Positions 1-12,599 are shown, numbered from the stretch's first letter. The stretch: 64,000 bases of DNA from Fusarium oxysporum f. sp. lycopersici 4287 (GCF_000149955.1 NC_030986.1:1610345-1674344), one strand, 5' to 3'. The notes: generated by a model from the sequence alone, not told the origin. Numbers and translations: made by a program.

Positions 1-72
1 CCTCTGTTGCTTAAGTATAGAGAAATGATAAAAAAGACAATTAGAGGGGGTTGGCTAGAAGTAAGACGCTAC

Positions 73-92
73 GATGCGATGCGATGCGATGC
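73..92. repeat. GATGC pentamer tandem repeat (4 copies)
   Basis: Four perfect consecutive copies of GATGC are seen, followed by a degenerate GAAGT unit. It is a microsatellite in intergenic DNA with no evident function. Confidence 0.9.
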
Positions 93-580
93 GAAGTGAC
101 GCAGTGGGTCGTTTGTCTGAGGAGCAAGCGATGGACTACCTTGGTAAGGCAAGTATGGACCGATCCGACGTACCGTACCTTCCCCCTACCAAGTTCATTA
201 ACCAGAATCTCTGATTGCGGTATAACGTGGGTGGGTGTAAAATGCGATCCACTATGTGTTAATTCGTTGGTAGGCGGATTGGGTCGCCAGAAGCGGAGCA
301 TTGCAGGTACATATTGTGCGTCACCCCTTTATCTGGCGCAGGTTGGGCTTTAAAGTAACGTCAGCTTAAAGCTAAGCACTCAGCGGGTAATGCTACCCTG
401 TATCTTGCACGTGAGTCGAGATAGGCCATTTGAGCTTCACTTATCCCAGCTGCCAGATTATAGAGTAAGAGAAGTTTAAATAAACTATCAGTGATAATGA
501 TTGATATCTTTTTTAGGTCCTTAAGATTTTTATGTTTTTCTCTGCCACAAGTTGAAGCTCAATGATTAATATTAAATGCC

Positions 581-607
581 AAAAAAAAAAAAAAAAAAAA
601 AAAAAAA
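581..607. repeat. A27 homopolymer tract
   Basis: An uninterrupted run of 27 A lies about 270 bases past the AMP deaminase stop codon. A nucleosome-excluding poly(dA:dT) tract is the simplest reading. No flanking target-site duplication suggesting a retroposed tail was seen. Confidence 0.9.
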
Positions 608-879
608 GAAGCGAACATGCTAACATTTCAACGAAGCCTAATCACCACACAGAACGATCTTGCTGATTGTTTAGATACATTATATACCTTGTTATCACAT
701 AACTTTCCCTAAATCATGCCAAAGCGAGAGCAAATACTCGATTACTTAATCCACATGCGCCGTTGTCTATCCACACCTGTTGGGTGTCCAATTGTTCATC
801 CATTCCAATACCTAAAGCAATTCTATTCACAATGTTCAAACAGTTACACATCTAAATACACGGCCGAGACTAGCAAAGA

Positions 880-3800
880 TCAGGTTTCGGGGCCGAAAAT
901 ATCGTCTTCAGTGTCACGGTCGTCACTGGCTTGGGCAAGATTCCGATGGCTACCTGTGCGGTGTCCACGAGTAAAAATGCCTGGGAACATTCTCGGGTCG
1001 GTTCCAGAGAGATGATGGTCCGACATAGGATCACTGGGCCATGTTTGATCTCGGCCGGCCGACAGACCAACCTGGGATGCGACCTTTGCAATGTGATGGC
1101 CAACTGGTGAAGACGTCTCGACATTGGCAGTCTCATTGCCCGTTGCGACCCCCAAACCAGCGGTTTGGCCATCCAGGGACGCCACTGACTCTGACATCTT
1201 GCTCTCATTTCCAGCAGCTTGCACAGGAGGCTCATTCGCAGCATTATAAGTGACATATTTCGACAGCCTGGGAACAATCGTTAGCATAAAAGTGATCGAT
1301 CATACGGAAAGGGCCAGCCGCTTACACGTCTCTCTCCTGCATCAAGGTGAAGTAGCGGAACTCTTCCCTTCGATCAGGAACATTTGTCTTAACCATGGCA
1401 TTTCCTTCCTTTCCTGGCTTATTACAGCCACGCCCTAACCAATGCTCCTTGATGGCCAACTCGTAACCGCTTTGTTTAACAGAGTTCTTGGCGAGCTCAC
1501 ACATGTCGACCGAGTTCAGCTTGTAAATCTGTGCCGCAACTGCATACTCCTCGATTAATGGCTCCTTGGTGAAAGCAAACTGTAGAGGATCGTCCGTAGA
1601 TAGTGAGACATTGAGACCTCTCTTGAAGTACTGGTGGAAAGGGTTCCGCTCATAGGCGAGGAACAGGGCATTGTTACTCAGTGGTGACATGGCGATGCCG
1701 ATTTGGTCCAGATAAAAGATGTACTGAAGAAGGGGACTTTGCGTAGGAGCAGTCCGTGACTGATGCTATGACAGCACAAGGCGGCAACAGCCAAGTGCTC
1801 GCTGTCACCAGCTTCTCCGCAATGGGGTCGCAGGACCAGCGTGTTGAAACCGCGCTTCTTGCGCCAGTAATTCAACGACACCAGATTAGAGTAGAGATAG
1901 TAAATCCAGTAACTATATGGCGGGTTCTGTTTGGTATCCCATACTTTTGGCACAGGGAACTTCTTGAACAGCCGACGCTCGACTTTACTCTCGTCGTCAA
2001 CACTGTCGAAACCAATCACTCGCTGAAGGAAAATATGCAGCTTGGGATGGCTTAATGGGTCCTTGGTGACTTCAAAGAGTGGCTGAAAGACATTCTTGAC
2101 CACTTGTTCAAACGTCTCCATGAGACCACTTGCTTTGTAGACGTCGTAGAGGCGAGGGATCTGGATGAGCCAGCGGACATTGTGCGAAAACAGCTTGTTA
2201 TCGACCACCCAAGCGGCAAGCTTGTCCCACTCATCGATCGATTTGCCATAAATGGAGATGCGCCACTCAACCATTTGATACTTGCTTGACTCAAGATCAG
2301 ATATGACTTCCTTGGTAATTTCGGCAAGGTACCGGCCGTGGATAAAGTTATCTGTTTTGAGGAAGATAGTTCGAAGACGGGACTCTCCGACTGGATTATA
2401 CTTGAGATTAAATTTGTCAAAGCGATGGAACGAATCCGTATGAGCCTACAGCAGTTAGTGACTCAATTCTCTAAATACAATATCGAGTTCAGAGAGCAAG
2501 CCTTACATGCATGTCCAATGTATCAATGCTCAGGTCATAAGCTGTCAGATTAATACTAGCAAAAACCTCGGCTAGAGTGAGATGTCTTCCATCGCGGAAC
2601 AGGACGACTTCGTTGGGAAATTTCTTCATCTTACTCTTAATGAAGCGAAGCAGATGTTTCTGGTTCATGCACGCAGAATGATGAACATGAGTATCTACCT
2701 TTCGAACATTGTAAAAGTCTCGGTGGGGAACCTTCTTGCTGTCGGCTGTTTCTTGATACTCATTCAAGAGGACATAGAGGTTGAATTTACCCTCGAGATA
2801 TTGGAGACGTCGAAATGCAAAACTCTTACTAGGTCCGTCAGATGAGACATCCAGAATGTCGTCCAGGTCCATGTAGAATTCCCTGATTGTAGGAACCTTG
2901 ATCGCAGGCGTCTGAGTATCGTGGCCTTCGAATACTTGATAGACTCCGCTATCATCCAACTTATATGAGCGTCCATCATCGCCCGGCAGAGGCAATATGT
3001 CAGCCATATCGAAATCCTCTCCAATATCTTGACCTGGCTTTCGCCTTCTTGCCGAGCGTCTACCCTCATGGTGCTCCTGGGGCAACTCTCCTGGTGTGGA
3101 CCCAGTAGCATCCTTACTACCGTTCAACCCAGTATTCTCTTGACCTGGTACGTGCTCTGTAGTACTTGCTCTTTGCCTCGACGATTGCTGCCATGCCGGC
3201 TCTGGTGGAGGGGGGTAAATTTCCCAATCCGGGCCGTCTCTTGGGTTATCATCAGGCCCCTGATTCGAGAGGGCGATATATTTGCGCCTGGTGTCGAGGA
3301 TTCTCTGAATGTTTTTCGAGATAGCACTCAATTCTGAAGTGATATGGGGCTCAGTGTCGAAGAGTCCACCAGAGGGCAGGCCATTGCTGGAGCCATCAGG
3401 TAGCCGTGGATCCTGGGCAACCTGACCAGCATGAGGAAGAGCAGAAGGATGACTAGGCGGGAATGGGGCAGGTTGCGCATTGAATTTTGTAGGCGATTGA
3501 GTAAACCCCGAGTCAACGGCAGGGTTTGGCATCTCCAAGCCAGGAGGGAAAGACTCGACTCGACGACCACTCGAGTCTAGCACAAGACTATCGGCACCAT
3601 ATTCGGTTGCAGGGCGAGACCCAGAAGCAAGGAAAGGACTTTGAGGTATAGATTGGTAGCCAGCCCCACCACCGCTTCGTGCATCGGCCTTGTTTCGGTG
3701 GTAGAAGTATTTTGCGTCCGTCTGGCTCATTTGACGCTCAGCGACAGGATCGTAAAAAGTCGTTCTCTTGGGCAAGTCGCGGAGAAGCATTCCATCTTCG

Positions 3801-4098
3801 AGCTCCTCAGCTTCGTTGCCGGTGTGGGAGCCAGCGTCAGAGGGGGCATTGTGCGAGGCGCCATGTCCGGTTGCACCAGAATCTCTAGTCTCGTCTATCT
3901 CCTCATCTGACTCCCGTGCCCGCACATCAAGCGCGCTTGATTCGCTTTCCTCAAAGATAGGGCCGCCTGTGGCATATTCTCGGTCAGAAATGTTTCCAAT
4001 TGCTGTCGTTATCATCGAGAGCCAAAGCAGGGTTCGTGATATTGGGTCTGGCGCAGCGGAGGAGAGGCAGGGCGAGCTGTAGAATACGTACCAGCCAT
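880..4098 (-). CDS. AMD1: AMP deaminase (one-base frameshift in catalytic domain)
   Basis: This enzyme hydrolyses AMP to IMP and ammonia in the cytosolic purine cycle. The protein has a long variable N-terminus, then the metal-binding HVHH segment (near 2690-2700), the WRISIYGKS block (near 2260) and the SLSTDDP active-site motif (near 1600). The proposed start is ATG at 4098 in a 7-nt first exon, with a 44-nt intron (4091-4048); without it the frame stops early. ATG 4015 is the alternative start. Other introns lie at about 2507-2441 (GTAAGG donor) and 1327-1268, giving a C-terminal exon that ends at the TGA at 880. The family block [13 protein letters not shown] is broken: after KVPF the frame shifts and stops at 1678, and one extra base in the AA pair at 1730-1731 restores it. 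An assembly error is likely because the gene is conserved and otherwise intact. Confidence 0.93.
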
Positions 4099-5568
4099 GG
4101 CGATGCCTTGATCTGAATACGATTTAGCTAGCAGATCAAGTTCCCTCGATTGTGTAAATCCTCCCTCGGATGATGACTTTGAGGATGGTGATTGATTCGA
4201 TTTTAATTATCGAGAGGACGTTTGAAAGAGGAGAGCACTAGGAAGTGCGCCCGCAATAAGAGAGGCAAAGACAGAGACAGCCCTTGAAGGGAAGGTATGA
4301 CGGTGTGACACACCAGGGTTTATAGCGGGTCATAGCGGGACAATGCGTCGGTGCAATGCACGCCGTAGGCAAGGCGGGGGGGTAGAGGTCCCCTCTAAAC
4401 TCATTGAGGCATCTGCTCGGTATTGAGTTAAAGCTCCACATGATAGTTGCTTCTTGGAACCTCTCTATACTTAAGCCTTACCGGATGAAGGAGGTGTTGT
4501 GCGCCTGTTTCAAGATAGTAGTGGTTTTTCTCCATATCGGATATGCATATAAATCTCCTCAAAGCAGAATATTCTTCGAGATAGGGCTCCGCAGAACCGG
4601 TACCCGCCGTTCTCCTACAAGACAGGGGTCTCAACTTAGAACACCAACCTTGACTCAATATCCAACTAGAGATATGAAGCCTCGCTCTTGGAAGAGCTGC
4701 AGTCACCCGATCTCAACGTTGACTTCTCAACGATAAGATCCGCAAGTCATGATTGTTCCTATCAACTGTAAAGTATCAAGATGCAGATTGGGTCTGGCAT
4801 CTTGTGAGGAATAAGGATGCCATTAAGTATTATTCTCCTAGAATCGAATACAATCATATTAATAGACAACGTACTTTCACAGTCTTTCAGAGCACAGTGA
4901 GACACTAAATTCGAACCACAAGCTTAATCACGGCTGACTTACCAAGTGTCGCGAATCCCCTGAAGAATCACCTTACCTCTGCCATAGCATAGGCTCATGA
5001 GAATATTAGTAACCGAATCACCGCCAGCTCCACTAAATTCGGAAACACGGGTGCTCTACCGTGTTACATGGCCCGTTGCCGCAACCGTAGTACCGGGTCA
5101 ATCCCTGGTCTTGATAGAGGGGACCCCTAGACGAGGAGATTTTGAGGCAGTAAGAGTGATAGGGTAAGTGCTTTGGGCATTGGGTTTAAAAATCGTATAT
5201 CTACGCATTAAAGCAATATGAAACCGATAATGGCATTACTTTCCGCTCCTCATTCTTGGCATTTTCAAGCTTGATAGGGGAGTGTAAGTGAATCACTACA
5301 AATGCATATGTCATAGATTTAATCACACTAAGAGGCAGCTTCTCAAGACAAAAGAAGGTCGTTTTTCAGAGAGCTATATGTATTATCCAAAACTCAATGT
5401 TATGCGTGTATTGAGTGTTATCTCGCGACACACTCGAACGGGCAACGATATCACTCAGCATCAGTCACAAGTCATCGGTCAGGCCTCAGGTGAAGATGAA
5501 ATGAAGAAACCCGATAGTCTTCTCCCCTTGAAGTCATGCTTATATACTTGGCCCTTAGAGATCCACAG
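4099..5568. other. Intergenic: AMP deaminase promoter and GH127 3' side
   Basis: About 1.5 kb lies upstream of the AMP deaminase start and downstream of the GH127 stop, both minus strand. The first 150 bases are probably its 5' leader and promoter. A G-rich run occurs near 4375-4383. No family-like open frame was found. Confidence 0.6.
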
Positions 5569-7646
5569 TCAGAGTCTCTCAGGGAAAAGAACCCCTGGCT
5601 CGGTGCCACCGTTTGATAAACCAACCCTCATCTGACCATCCCCTCCCCTGTTGGCTCTGAAATAGTATGGAACAAAAACCAAATTCACAGACTCAGCAGC
5701 CTCTAGCGATAGTGATCCAAGTGCTGAAGGTGACTGCTTCCACCCTTGAGCTTGCATCGCGACATACTCTTCGCCGGACGCTTCATGGACCACTTTCTCT
5801 TCAGTAACCGACGAGTCCGTTCGAATGAATACATCCTTGAAATGATTAGACTCCGAGGGGTTATCGACATCTTCGACACAATAGACGATTGGCCCTCGTG
5901 CGAGGGATAAGTTGCGTTGATTTGAGTAGGGGTGGGGTGATATAAATCTTGGTTCGAAACCATGAATATCTAGCGAGAACCGAGGATTTTCAGAGAGATA
6001 GGAAGGCCGTAGAGATATATAACCCTTTTCAACCTTTGAGGTGGTCAAATTTGCTGGTGGGTATAATGTAAATCTTCCTTTGGACCAAGCGGGCAAACGA
6101 AGCCGGATGGTGGTTTGCAAGAAAGATGGAGACGACAACTCAAAGTCAACCTTGCCCTCCCACGGCCAGTTGGTCTTTTGCTGGAGCGTGACAATCGAGT
6201 AGCCTACTTTGAATTGCAACTCGGCACCAGTGTATAAATGGACATTCACAAAGACGCCATTGCCCTCAGTACCATAATCCCAAAGATAGCCGCCCAAACT
6301 GCCGAATAGCCTCGTCAAGTTTGGAGGGCAACAAGCGCACCAGAACCACCCCTCACGCATGTTTTTGTCAGTTTCAGAGCTGGCAAGTTGGTTGATGTAA
6401 GTGAAGGATTTGCCATCCAAACTCATGGCTGTCATGATGGTGTTGTAGAGACATAGCTCGATAATATCGGCGTATCGAGAATCGAGATCAAGGTGTAACA
6501 TTCGTTCCGCGAGCATGACGAAAGCAATCGAAGCGCATGTCTCAGCATAGCAGCCTCCTTCATCCGTGCCCTGGGGAAGGAAGTAATCAATTCCAAAGCC
6601 CTCCCACTGTGCCATAGCACCGATGCCTCCAGTCAAGTACATCTTCCTATCAACCATGCTGTCCCACAGTCTATGCAGTGCCTGTGACCATGCTTCGGCA
6701 TCAGGTAAAGCCTTTCCACTCTCTGCAGAGAGATGCAGCATGTCAGCAACAGCAGTTAGAAGGTATCCAGCTCTGACAGCATGTCCTTCAATTGTGTTTT
6801 GTGCTGTGATTGGAACATGAGCTTGGCAATACCAATAAGCCCTCGATTGAGGATAGGAGTTCGACCGCAGCCACGGGCTTTCGCCTCTCTTTTCTCTTTC
6901 CCAGTCGTAGAAGTGTTTCCCTTCATGTCCATCAGTATTTCCTCGTTCAGTCAGAAAATACTGTGCCAGGTCGAAAGCTCCGGTATTACCTGTAGCAGCG
7001 TACAGTCGAAAAAGCGATAGCTCGATTTCAGGGTGGCCAGGATAACCTTTCAACTGGCCTTCTCCGAGGCCAAAATGTTTCGTGATGAGAGAAATATACT
7101 TCTCAATAGGCTCTAGAAGTAGGTCATTCTTATAGTATTCCTTATGAGCAATTGCGGCCTCTATGAGATGGCCAGCATTGTATCTACGTCGCCAAGTCAG
7201 CTTCCTGTAAGTAACCGGATTTGTTTGACAACCTACAGTTCATGCATATCCCGGATGTTGGTCCATCTCTTTCCCGGTTCAACCACAGTATAATGAACGT
7301 TCAGGTAACCGTCTTGCTGCTGAGCTGACCTGATCATGTCTACAAGCTCGCGGACAGCCTGATCGATATCCTCGTCATACTCATCTGGATCAGCTAGAAA
7401 GTAACAAGCCCCCTCAATCCATTTAGCGATATCACTGTCCCAGAATAAGTGGTATGGAACGGGCCACATGGACTTGTCGTCGTAGATAGGGTGCCAATTG
7501 AGCCTGAAGCAGTCATACCGCCCGGTTGATCGCAGCTGATCGAGTTGGGTACGAACTGTAGTGCGCGAAACAGTCTTTCGTCGCCTTGATAGAGTAGATT
7601 CTCCTTTGAAGGTTGTCTGTGGGAAACCAGTTTGTGGATGCGACAT
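5569..7646 (-). CDS. GH127 beta-L-arabinofuranosidase (DUF1680 family)
   Basis: The predicted enzyme releases beta-L-arabinofuranose from arabinose-containing glycans. It is built from two exons, 7646-7237 and 7183-5569, giving 674 residues; the join restores LYNAGH. Family features are the YDDKSMWPVPYHLFWDSD region near residue 60, GYPGHPEIEL, an FYDWE segment, YLTGGIGA, and a GGCYAETCAS plus CCPPN region carrying the glutamate and cysteine residues associated with the zinc-dependent GH127 site, then a beta-sandwich C-terminus. The ATG at 7646 is chosen because an upstream in-frame codon is TTG. I see no clear signal peptide, so it may be intracellular, as DUF1680 members often are in fungi. 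Neighbours do not form a sugar cluster. Confidence 0.9.
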
Positions 7647-8266
7647 ACCGGGCAAATAAGCCAGGATGATAGCAGATGAATCTTAGATGGAGGCTCCTGT
7701 TGGTGTCGATAATCGTGGCCATGAGTTTGGAAGCGTTTGAGTGATATATAACCTGTGGAGGGGCGGCGTTGACTGCAAGACGCATCTGGATATCGTTCCC
7801 CGCGTTGGTGTTGGAGACCAGAATGATAAGCGCTCGAATGGCAACCTTGAAGATGCGTGGGAAGGTTTGAACATCTGCATCCTTCCCAGCTTGGACCTGA
7901 CCGACATATCATTCCGTCCAAGTTGCTTCCAGGGTCTTTTTCAATGGATGTCATCGGTGTTTTGTGTGGTGTAAGGGCTCCTCCTTACGAGCACTATAGG
8001 CTACTTGATATCAACACAAATATGGTAAATATCCACGGTCTATTCGAAAATTGCATTCTCGATTGTCTAGTCTATATAAGTTCTTTGGCTTTTGGTATTC
8101 GTTAGCATATAAGATTCACCATAACGCCTACATGGTAGCATTGGACATGACGTCCGGCTACACTCAGATCCTCTCTTGCAAGGTCCCCCTTAACCATCAA
8201 CGCCGTCTACAATTCGATGAGCGTTGCGAAAACCCTTTATACCGACGAAAACACGCATCAAGCTCC
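7647..8266. other. Intergenic: GH127 promoter with unexplained open frame
   Basis: This 620-base spacer separates the GH127 start from the stop of the nucleotide-sugar transporter. On the minus strand a frame stays open from about 7910 down past 7650 and into the GH127 coding region. It encodes a coding-looking stretch (for example VSNTNAGNDIQMRLAVN) with a possible GTATGT donor overlapping the GH127 start. I do not recognise it. It may be chance, or a remnant or upstream exon. Confidence 0.4.
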
Positions 8267-9716
8267 TCAGCTTGCTTTGTTGGCCCTAGCAGAAACTCCC
8301 TTCTCCGCAGGTGTCTTCTTTCTCGAACCCACTGAGTATAGCCCGCCGGCACTGAAAACAATAATAGCACCTAGGAGTGTACCAGGAGCTAGCTTGTTAC
8401 CAAATAGCCAAATGCTTAGAAGTAGGCTGACGAGCTTTCGGATGTTGAGGATGATGGTGACGGTGAGAGCCGTTGATGCAGCGGCCAGAAGGTTGACTCC
8501 CCGGATGCAAGCATATTGAGTAAGAACATTGGTAATAAGGAATAGGATCTGACTGGGAATCTGGAACTTAGTGGTCGCGAAGCCGAAAACGCCTGGTAGT
8601 TGTAACGGGGTGCTCGTCATAAGATGAGCAAAAGTACGTGCCATTGACGGAGCAAAAGGCAGGAACAGCGGCAGAGAGAGGGCATGCGAGTAGAAAAGGT
8701 TCTCCTTCCACTGAGGGCCGTATTTGGCGTATGTTGCCTCCGTGTAAAGCCCCATGATGGCTGAAAGAAGCTGAGCCACGAAGAGGATCACCAGTCCAGT
8801 GCTGAAGGCCGGACGACCACTGCTTTCACTTGTACCCTATAGCCAAGAGTTATTAGTGTATGCCTAGCAAAGCTCGGAGAAGGAATGTCTACCTTGGCTT
8901 GAGCATCCGACCACGCAGCCAAGATGACACCGAGTGTCAAGAGGACGACGGCAACAACTTGCATTTGAGAATACCTCTTGCCATATAGATAGCCTGCCGC
9001 CATAGTTGTGATACTTCCGCCAGATCGAAGGATGATATGAACTGGAACGGAAATATCATAACTGAAGGCGTGGTTATTGAGGACATTGATGGTGAAGAAG
9101 AGAACAATGTTGAATATCCAACGGCTGATGGGAACCTTGTTAGGTGTAAGGAAGAAACGACTGTTCTTATCAAATTGAGCGATGAATCCCGTTACAGCGA
9201 CGAAGAGAAATTGAACAAACGTCAACAGAGTTCCTGTAATGAAGAGAATGCGTCAGTTAAAGGCTACGGGACCGCGGACGATTTCATACCACTTGATGGT
9301 TCAAAGCTATACAAATAACTCATTAGTCTCGTAGCACAGTATGGATGATTATACACATGGGAAACTCACTTGACGATAGCTTCAAGAGCATAAACCTAAA
9401 GCCAGCATGGTTTGAGTCAGTCCATATGGCCATGTAAGACAATTGGTAGCGGGGGCTGGAAGTGACAACGTACATTTGAACAGCATCCTCCAAAGATCAA
9501 GCTTAACATGACACCAACCGTCAACAATGAAGGTCCGACCTCGTGAGCCACCAGATTGGCAATGTTCTGCGCTACAGATGACCTCGATCCTTGCTCCAGG
9601 TCATTAACAGGAGCCTCGTGAGAGGCGCTGTCACGACGGATCGAGTTCTCGAGGACCGTCATGTCTGAGGCTGCTGTCCTCTTGCGGAGGATGTGGGAAG
9701 GTATTTCGGTCGCCAT
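8267..9716 (-). CDS. YEA4: Nucleotide-sugar (UDP-GlcNAc-type) transporter, UAA family
   Basis: This multi-span carrier should exchange a nucleotide sugar, most probably UDP-N-acetylglucosamine, across the ER or Golgi membrane for glycan or chitin synthesis. Five exons (9716-9474, 9395-9370, 9306-9290, 9233-8893, 8836-8267) give 398 residues. The two internal exons are only 26 and 17 nt long, and splicing them yields NVYALEAIVKFEPSSGTLLTF-like text typical of SLC35B4/Yea4 proteins, apart from one residue at the join. Later blocks include NNHAFSYDISVPVHIILRSGG, YLYGKRYS and many hydrophobic helices. The soluble N-terminus of about 60 residues is unusual in being Ser/Arg rich. Substrate specificity is inferred from family resemblance only. 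Confidence 0.88.
9290..9395 (-). other. Two consecutive micro-exons (26 and 17 nt) of the transporter
   Basis: Exon 2 occupies 9370-9395 between a TTTAG acceptor and a GTGAGT donor. Exon 3 occupies 9290-9306 between TATAG and GTATGA. Both are needed to join the N-terminal exon to the TLLTFVQF exon in frame, and the total coding length then divides by three. Confidence 0.8.
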
Positions 9717-10812
9717 CTCTGTGGGATGGGAGGTGTAAATAGTAAAAAAAAGGAGTGACAGGTGGTATCCCTCAACAAAGAGCTCTGCTGACAAAAAGCG
9801 GCTGGGCCGAGTTATTGGTGTTGCCCTTGTGTCTTGCTTGTCCTTGCCCAGGTAATGCAGAAGAGCCAAGATGAGACGGGGGCCGAGGGACGCTCAGACT
9901 CTTCGATAAGGCTGGGCGTTGACCCGCATCAAGTCAGCGGTACCGCTGTACCTGCATACCCACCAAGATTTCATTGGACCAAACCGTACTGAGTACACGT
10001 CAAAAGTTAGTGCTGGCTGAACAGCCCTATCTCATCTCAAGTACCTTAAATTCAACCAGAGACCGTCCATCGCAGGGAGGTACTGCATGATGGAACATTG
10101 CTGCATCAGAGGTCGTGGCAGCTCGAGAGCCTCAGAGATTGGCTATGAAGCTTACATAGGCCTGCGTCACGATACAAACGGCGGATTGGTCAAGAAATTA
10201 CTAAACAATCAACTGCTTGTGTTCTTAGAGGCGTTGAATGCGGCCCCTGCATCTAACCTTACCATTATCCATCATCAGTCTCCCTCGAAACTCCACTGAC
10301 CCGAATGGCGGGCGAATAGCCGTCCATCATTTTAACTTGGCTTCTTCTCAGGCATGAGTGGCATTTCTTTGATTCTCAATAGTCTCTTTGTGGTTTCTGC
10401 TACACGTGGCGACCGAACGCCAGCCAATGTATCCGTTCACCTCCCTCCCATGTGGCTCTTCCCGCTGGTTCATTCGCTTGCTTCATAGACAGATAGCCAG
10501 TAGCTTTCTATCGTCAGTCTTTTCAACGGCCACATCCAAAGGGCCTCTTCCAGCTTTCTTCCTTCTCTCCGCGTAGCATTCATTCCAAGCACTATCGATG
10601 ATACGTGCTATCGCTTCTAAGTATAGTAGGTCGTGTTGTTCCGTATTATCATTTCCTGCACCATCGAGATATCACGTCATGCCCAAGAAGAACTGGGCAG
10701 ATCCCACCATGACTGAGGCTGAAGTACTTATACTCTTGCTGTTGCGACTTCGACTTCCAGCCAGGGACTAGCTCGCTTAACTGCCCTACGAGATGAACGC
10801 CATTACCATGGT
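9717..10812. other. Intergenic: transporter promoter and PP2A B55 3' side
   Basis: About 1.1 kb. The part next to 9716 is the 5' leader of the transporter. The open frames at 10087-10299 and 10388-10576 have no family resemblance and are left out. Confidence 0.55.
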
Positions 10813-12599
10813 CTAGAGTGCCGAGAAGACAAAGAGCTGTGTCCGCAGGTTAGCCCCGGGTTGACATACAAAGGTGTGCCTCAGTTTCACTTACATTGTT
10901 CGTAGCTGCAATCGCAATACTGTCCTCGAAGGGATGCCAACTCATGTGCAGGATCTTCTTGTTGAAATCGATCTGGTCCGCGTCTGTCTCCTTACGCATT
11001 CGCTGGCCCTGACCGCCTGGACTACCAGCCCTAGATCCACCCTTCTTGCCATTGGTAGCTGTTGGGCTTGTCGAGGCGTTGATTGGCGTGGGCACACCAA
11101 CCTTCTTCGCCTTGAAAGCCGACTTGTCCGCCTGAAGGACCACCTCGACCTCCTTGTCAGGGTCTGAAGGATAGATCATGAAATTGTTGTTATAACTGCC
11201 TGTCATAACATTCTTCGCATCACCAGAGAAAACAACTTCAAACTTGTCGAATATACTATCGTTCTCGTATGTGTCACACAATCGTGGCCGGAGATGCTCG
11301 TGGATCGGTATCGTCTTTACAGGCTGTCGCTCCATGTTGATATCCCAAATCTTTACGGTGAGGTAATCGCGAGATAAGATGTATCGACCGTCATGTGAGA
11401 ACCGGACATCGGAGATAGAGGAGATGATTTCGGAAAAGAAGGATCGCGACGAGGGGTCTTCTTCCTGTTCAAATACTACGAGTAGTCAGTACGCTTGCAA
11501 TTATACAAGTTCTTACAATTCGGGTGCACAAACGTTTCGCGTGCTGGTCGCATAGAGCACTCTCTCGCATGTCAGCAAGCTTGATGGTGCCCTTAGAGCT
11601 GGCATACATGAACCAGTTGCAGCTCATGGGGTGGAATTCGGCTGCTGTGATCACTTCAGTAAGTTCCTCCATATTGGCAGGCTTGATGTCAACGATGTTG
11701 AAGCTCTGGTCCTGAATATTGAGGTTCCAGAGGTTAATCCGCAAGTCATCGCTGCTGATGAAGGTCTCTCCGTCGCTGTTCACCGAGATGCTGTTGATAT
11801 GATAGGCATGTGCGTTGGCGTATGTCCGGCGTGGCACGGCGGCAACCACTGTGTCATGATGTGTGAGCCGAGGCAGCTTTAGGTCGGCGGCGTTCTTAAA
11901 CTGATGAGACGGTAAAGGCTTGGGAGCGCCGCCACCACCTGCAATGCTCCCAGGAGTTACATCGTGAGAGAGATTGTTCTCCGCCACAACCTTGAGCGAC
12001 TTCTCGAACACCTTCCATAGCTTGATTGTCTTGTCGTTGGTAGACAACAGATAGTGTGAAGCGTTTTGTCGCCTGCACCACTTTATCTTGTTGATCTTTT
12101 CCTCGATCTCAAGGGACTTCAAATAGTCGAATTCGGGCTCATGCGACTGAAACTCAGTGTGAAATTTGTACTCGCAGGTTTTTTTCTGCATCCATAGTTA
12201 GCGGCGACAGTAGGGAGTGCAGCGCCAAAGATAAGCGGCACGCAAAGACATTCGGGAATGGTGACGTACCGTCTCGTTGCGTTCGAAGAGCACTACTCTA
12301 CCTCCCTTGTCGCCAGTAGCGAGATAGTTTCCGGTATGGTCGAACTCAACCGTCGAGATGATATCAGCTGTATCAGAGCGTGGCAGTTAGTAACCATGAC
12401 GGATAACTGGCTCTGAAGTAGGCAGAGGGTGGTGACATACCTTCGGTGATGTCCTCAACATCGCCCTTGTCACCAAAACACCTGCACACGACAGCTCAGC
12501 TTCGCCTTCAAAAACACGAGAGGTACCCAATAATGGATCAAGAGAGATAACGTACTGCGTGAACTTCCACGTGGGCGAATTCGTCTCGCTATCAACCAT
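10813..12599 (-). CDS. CDC55: PP2A regulatory subunit B55 (WD40)
   Basis: The regulatory B subunit directs protein phosphatase 2A to substrates in mitosis and morphogenesis. The coding order is [15 protein letters not shown], a short exon reading [36 protein letters not shown], then the large WD40 exon with [19 protein letters not shown] and [14 protein letters not shown]. It continues through [19 protein letters not shown] and [22 protein letters not shown] to a final short exon LFVFSAL ending with TAG at 10813. All are B55 hallmarks. Introns are phase-consistent, including a GTTTGT donor near 11540. A Ser/Gly/Lys-rich insert near residue 410 is longer than in animal B55. The start at 12599 matches the conserved family start. 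Confidence 0.96.

Larger units (their letters stand above)
1..879. other. Intergenic flank, 3' of AMP deaminase gene
   Basis: No credible gene is visible. Short open frames on both strands show no family resemblance. The stretch holds a four-copy GATGC tandem repeat and a long A tract, listed separately. The part nearest 880 is probably the 3' untranslated region and terminator of the minus-strand AMP deaminase gene. Confidence 0.6.

Noticed and set aside
581..607. A27 tract as the tail of a retroposed sequence
   Set aside because: No upstream reverse-transcriptase-like sequence or target-site duplication was seen.
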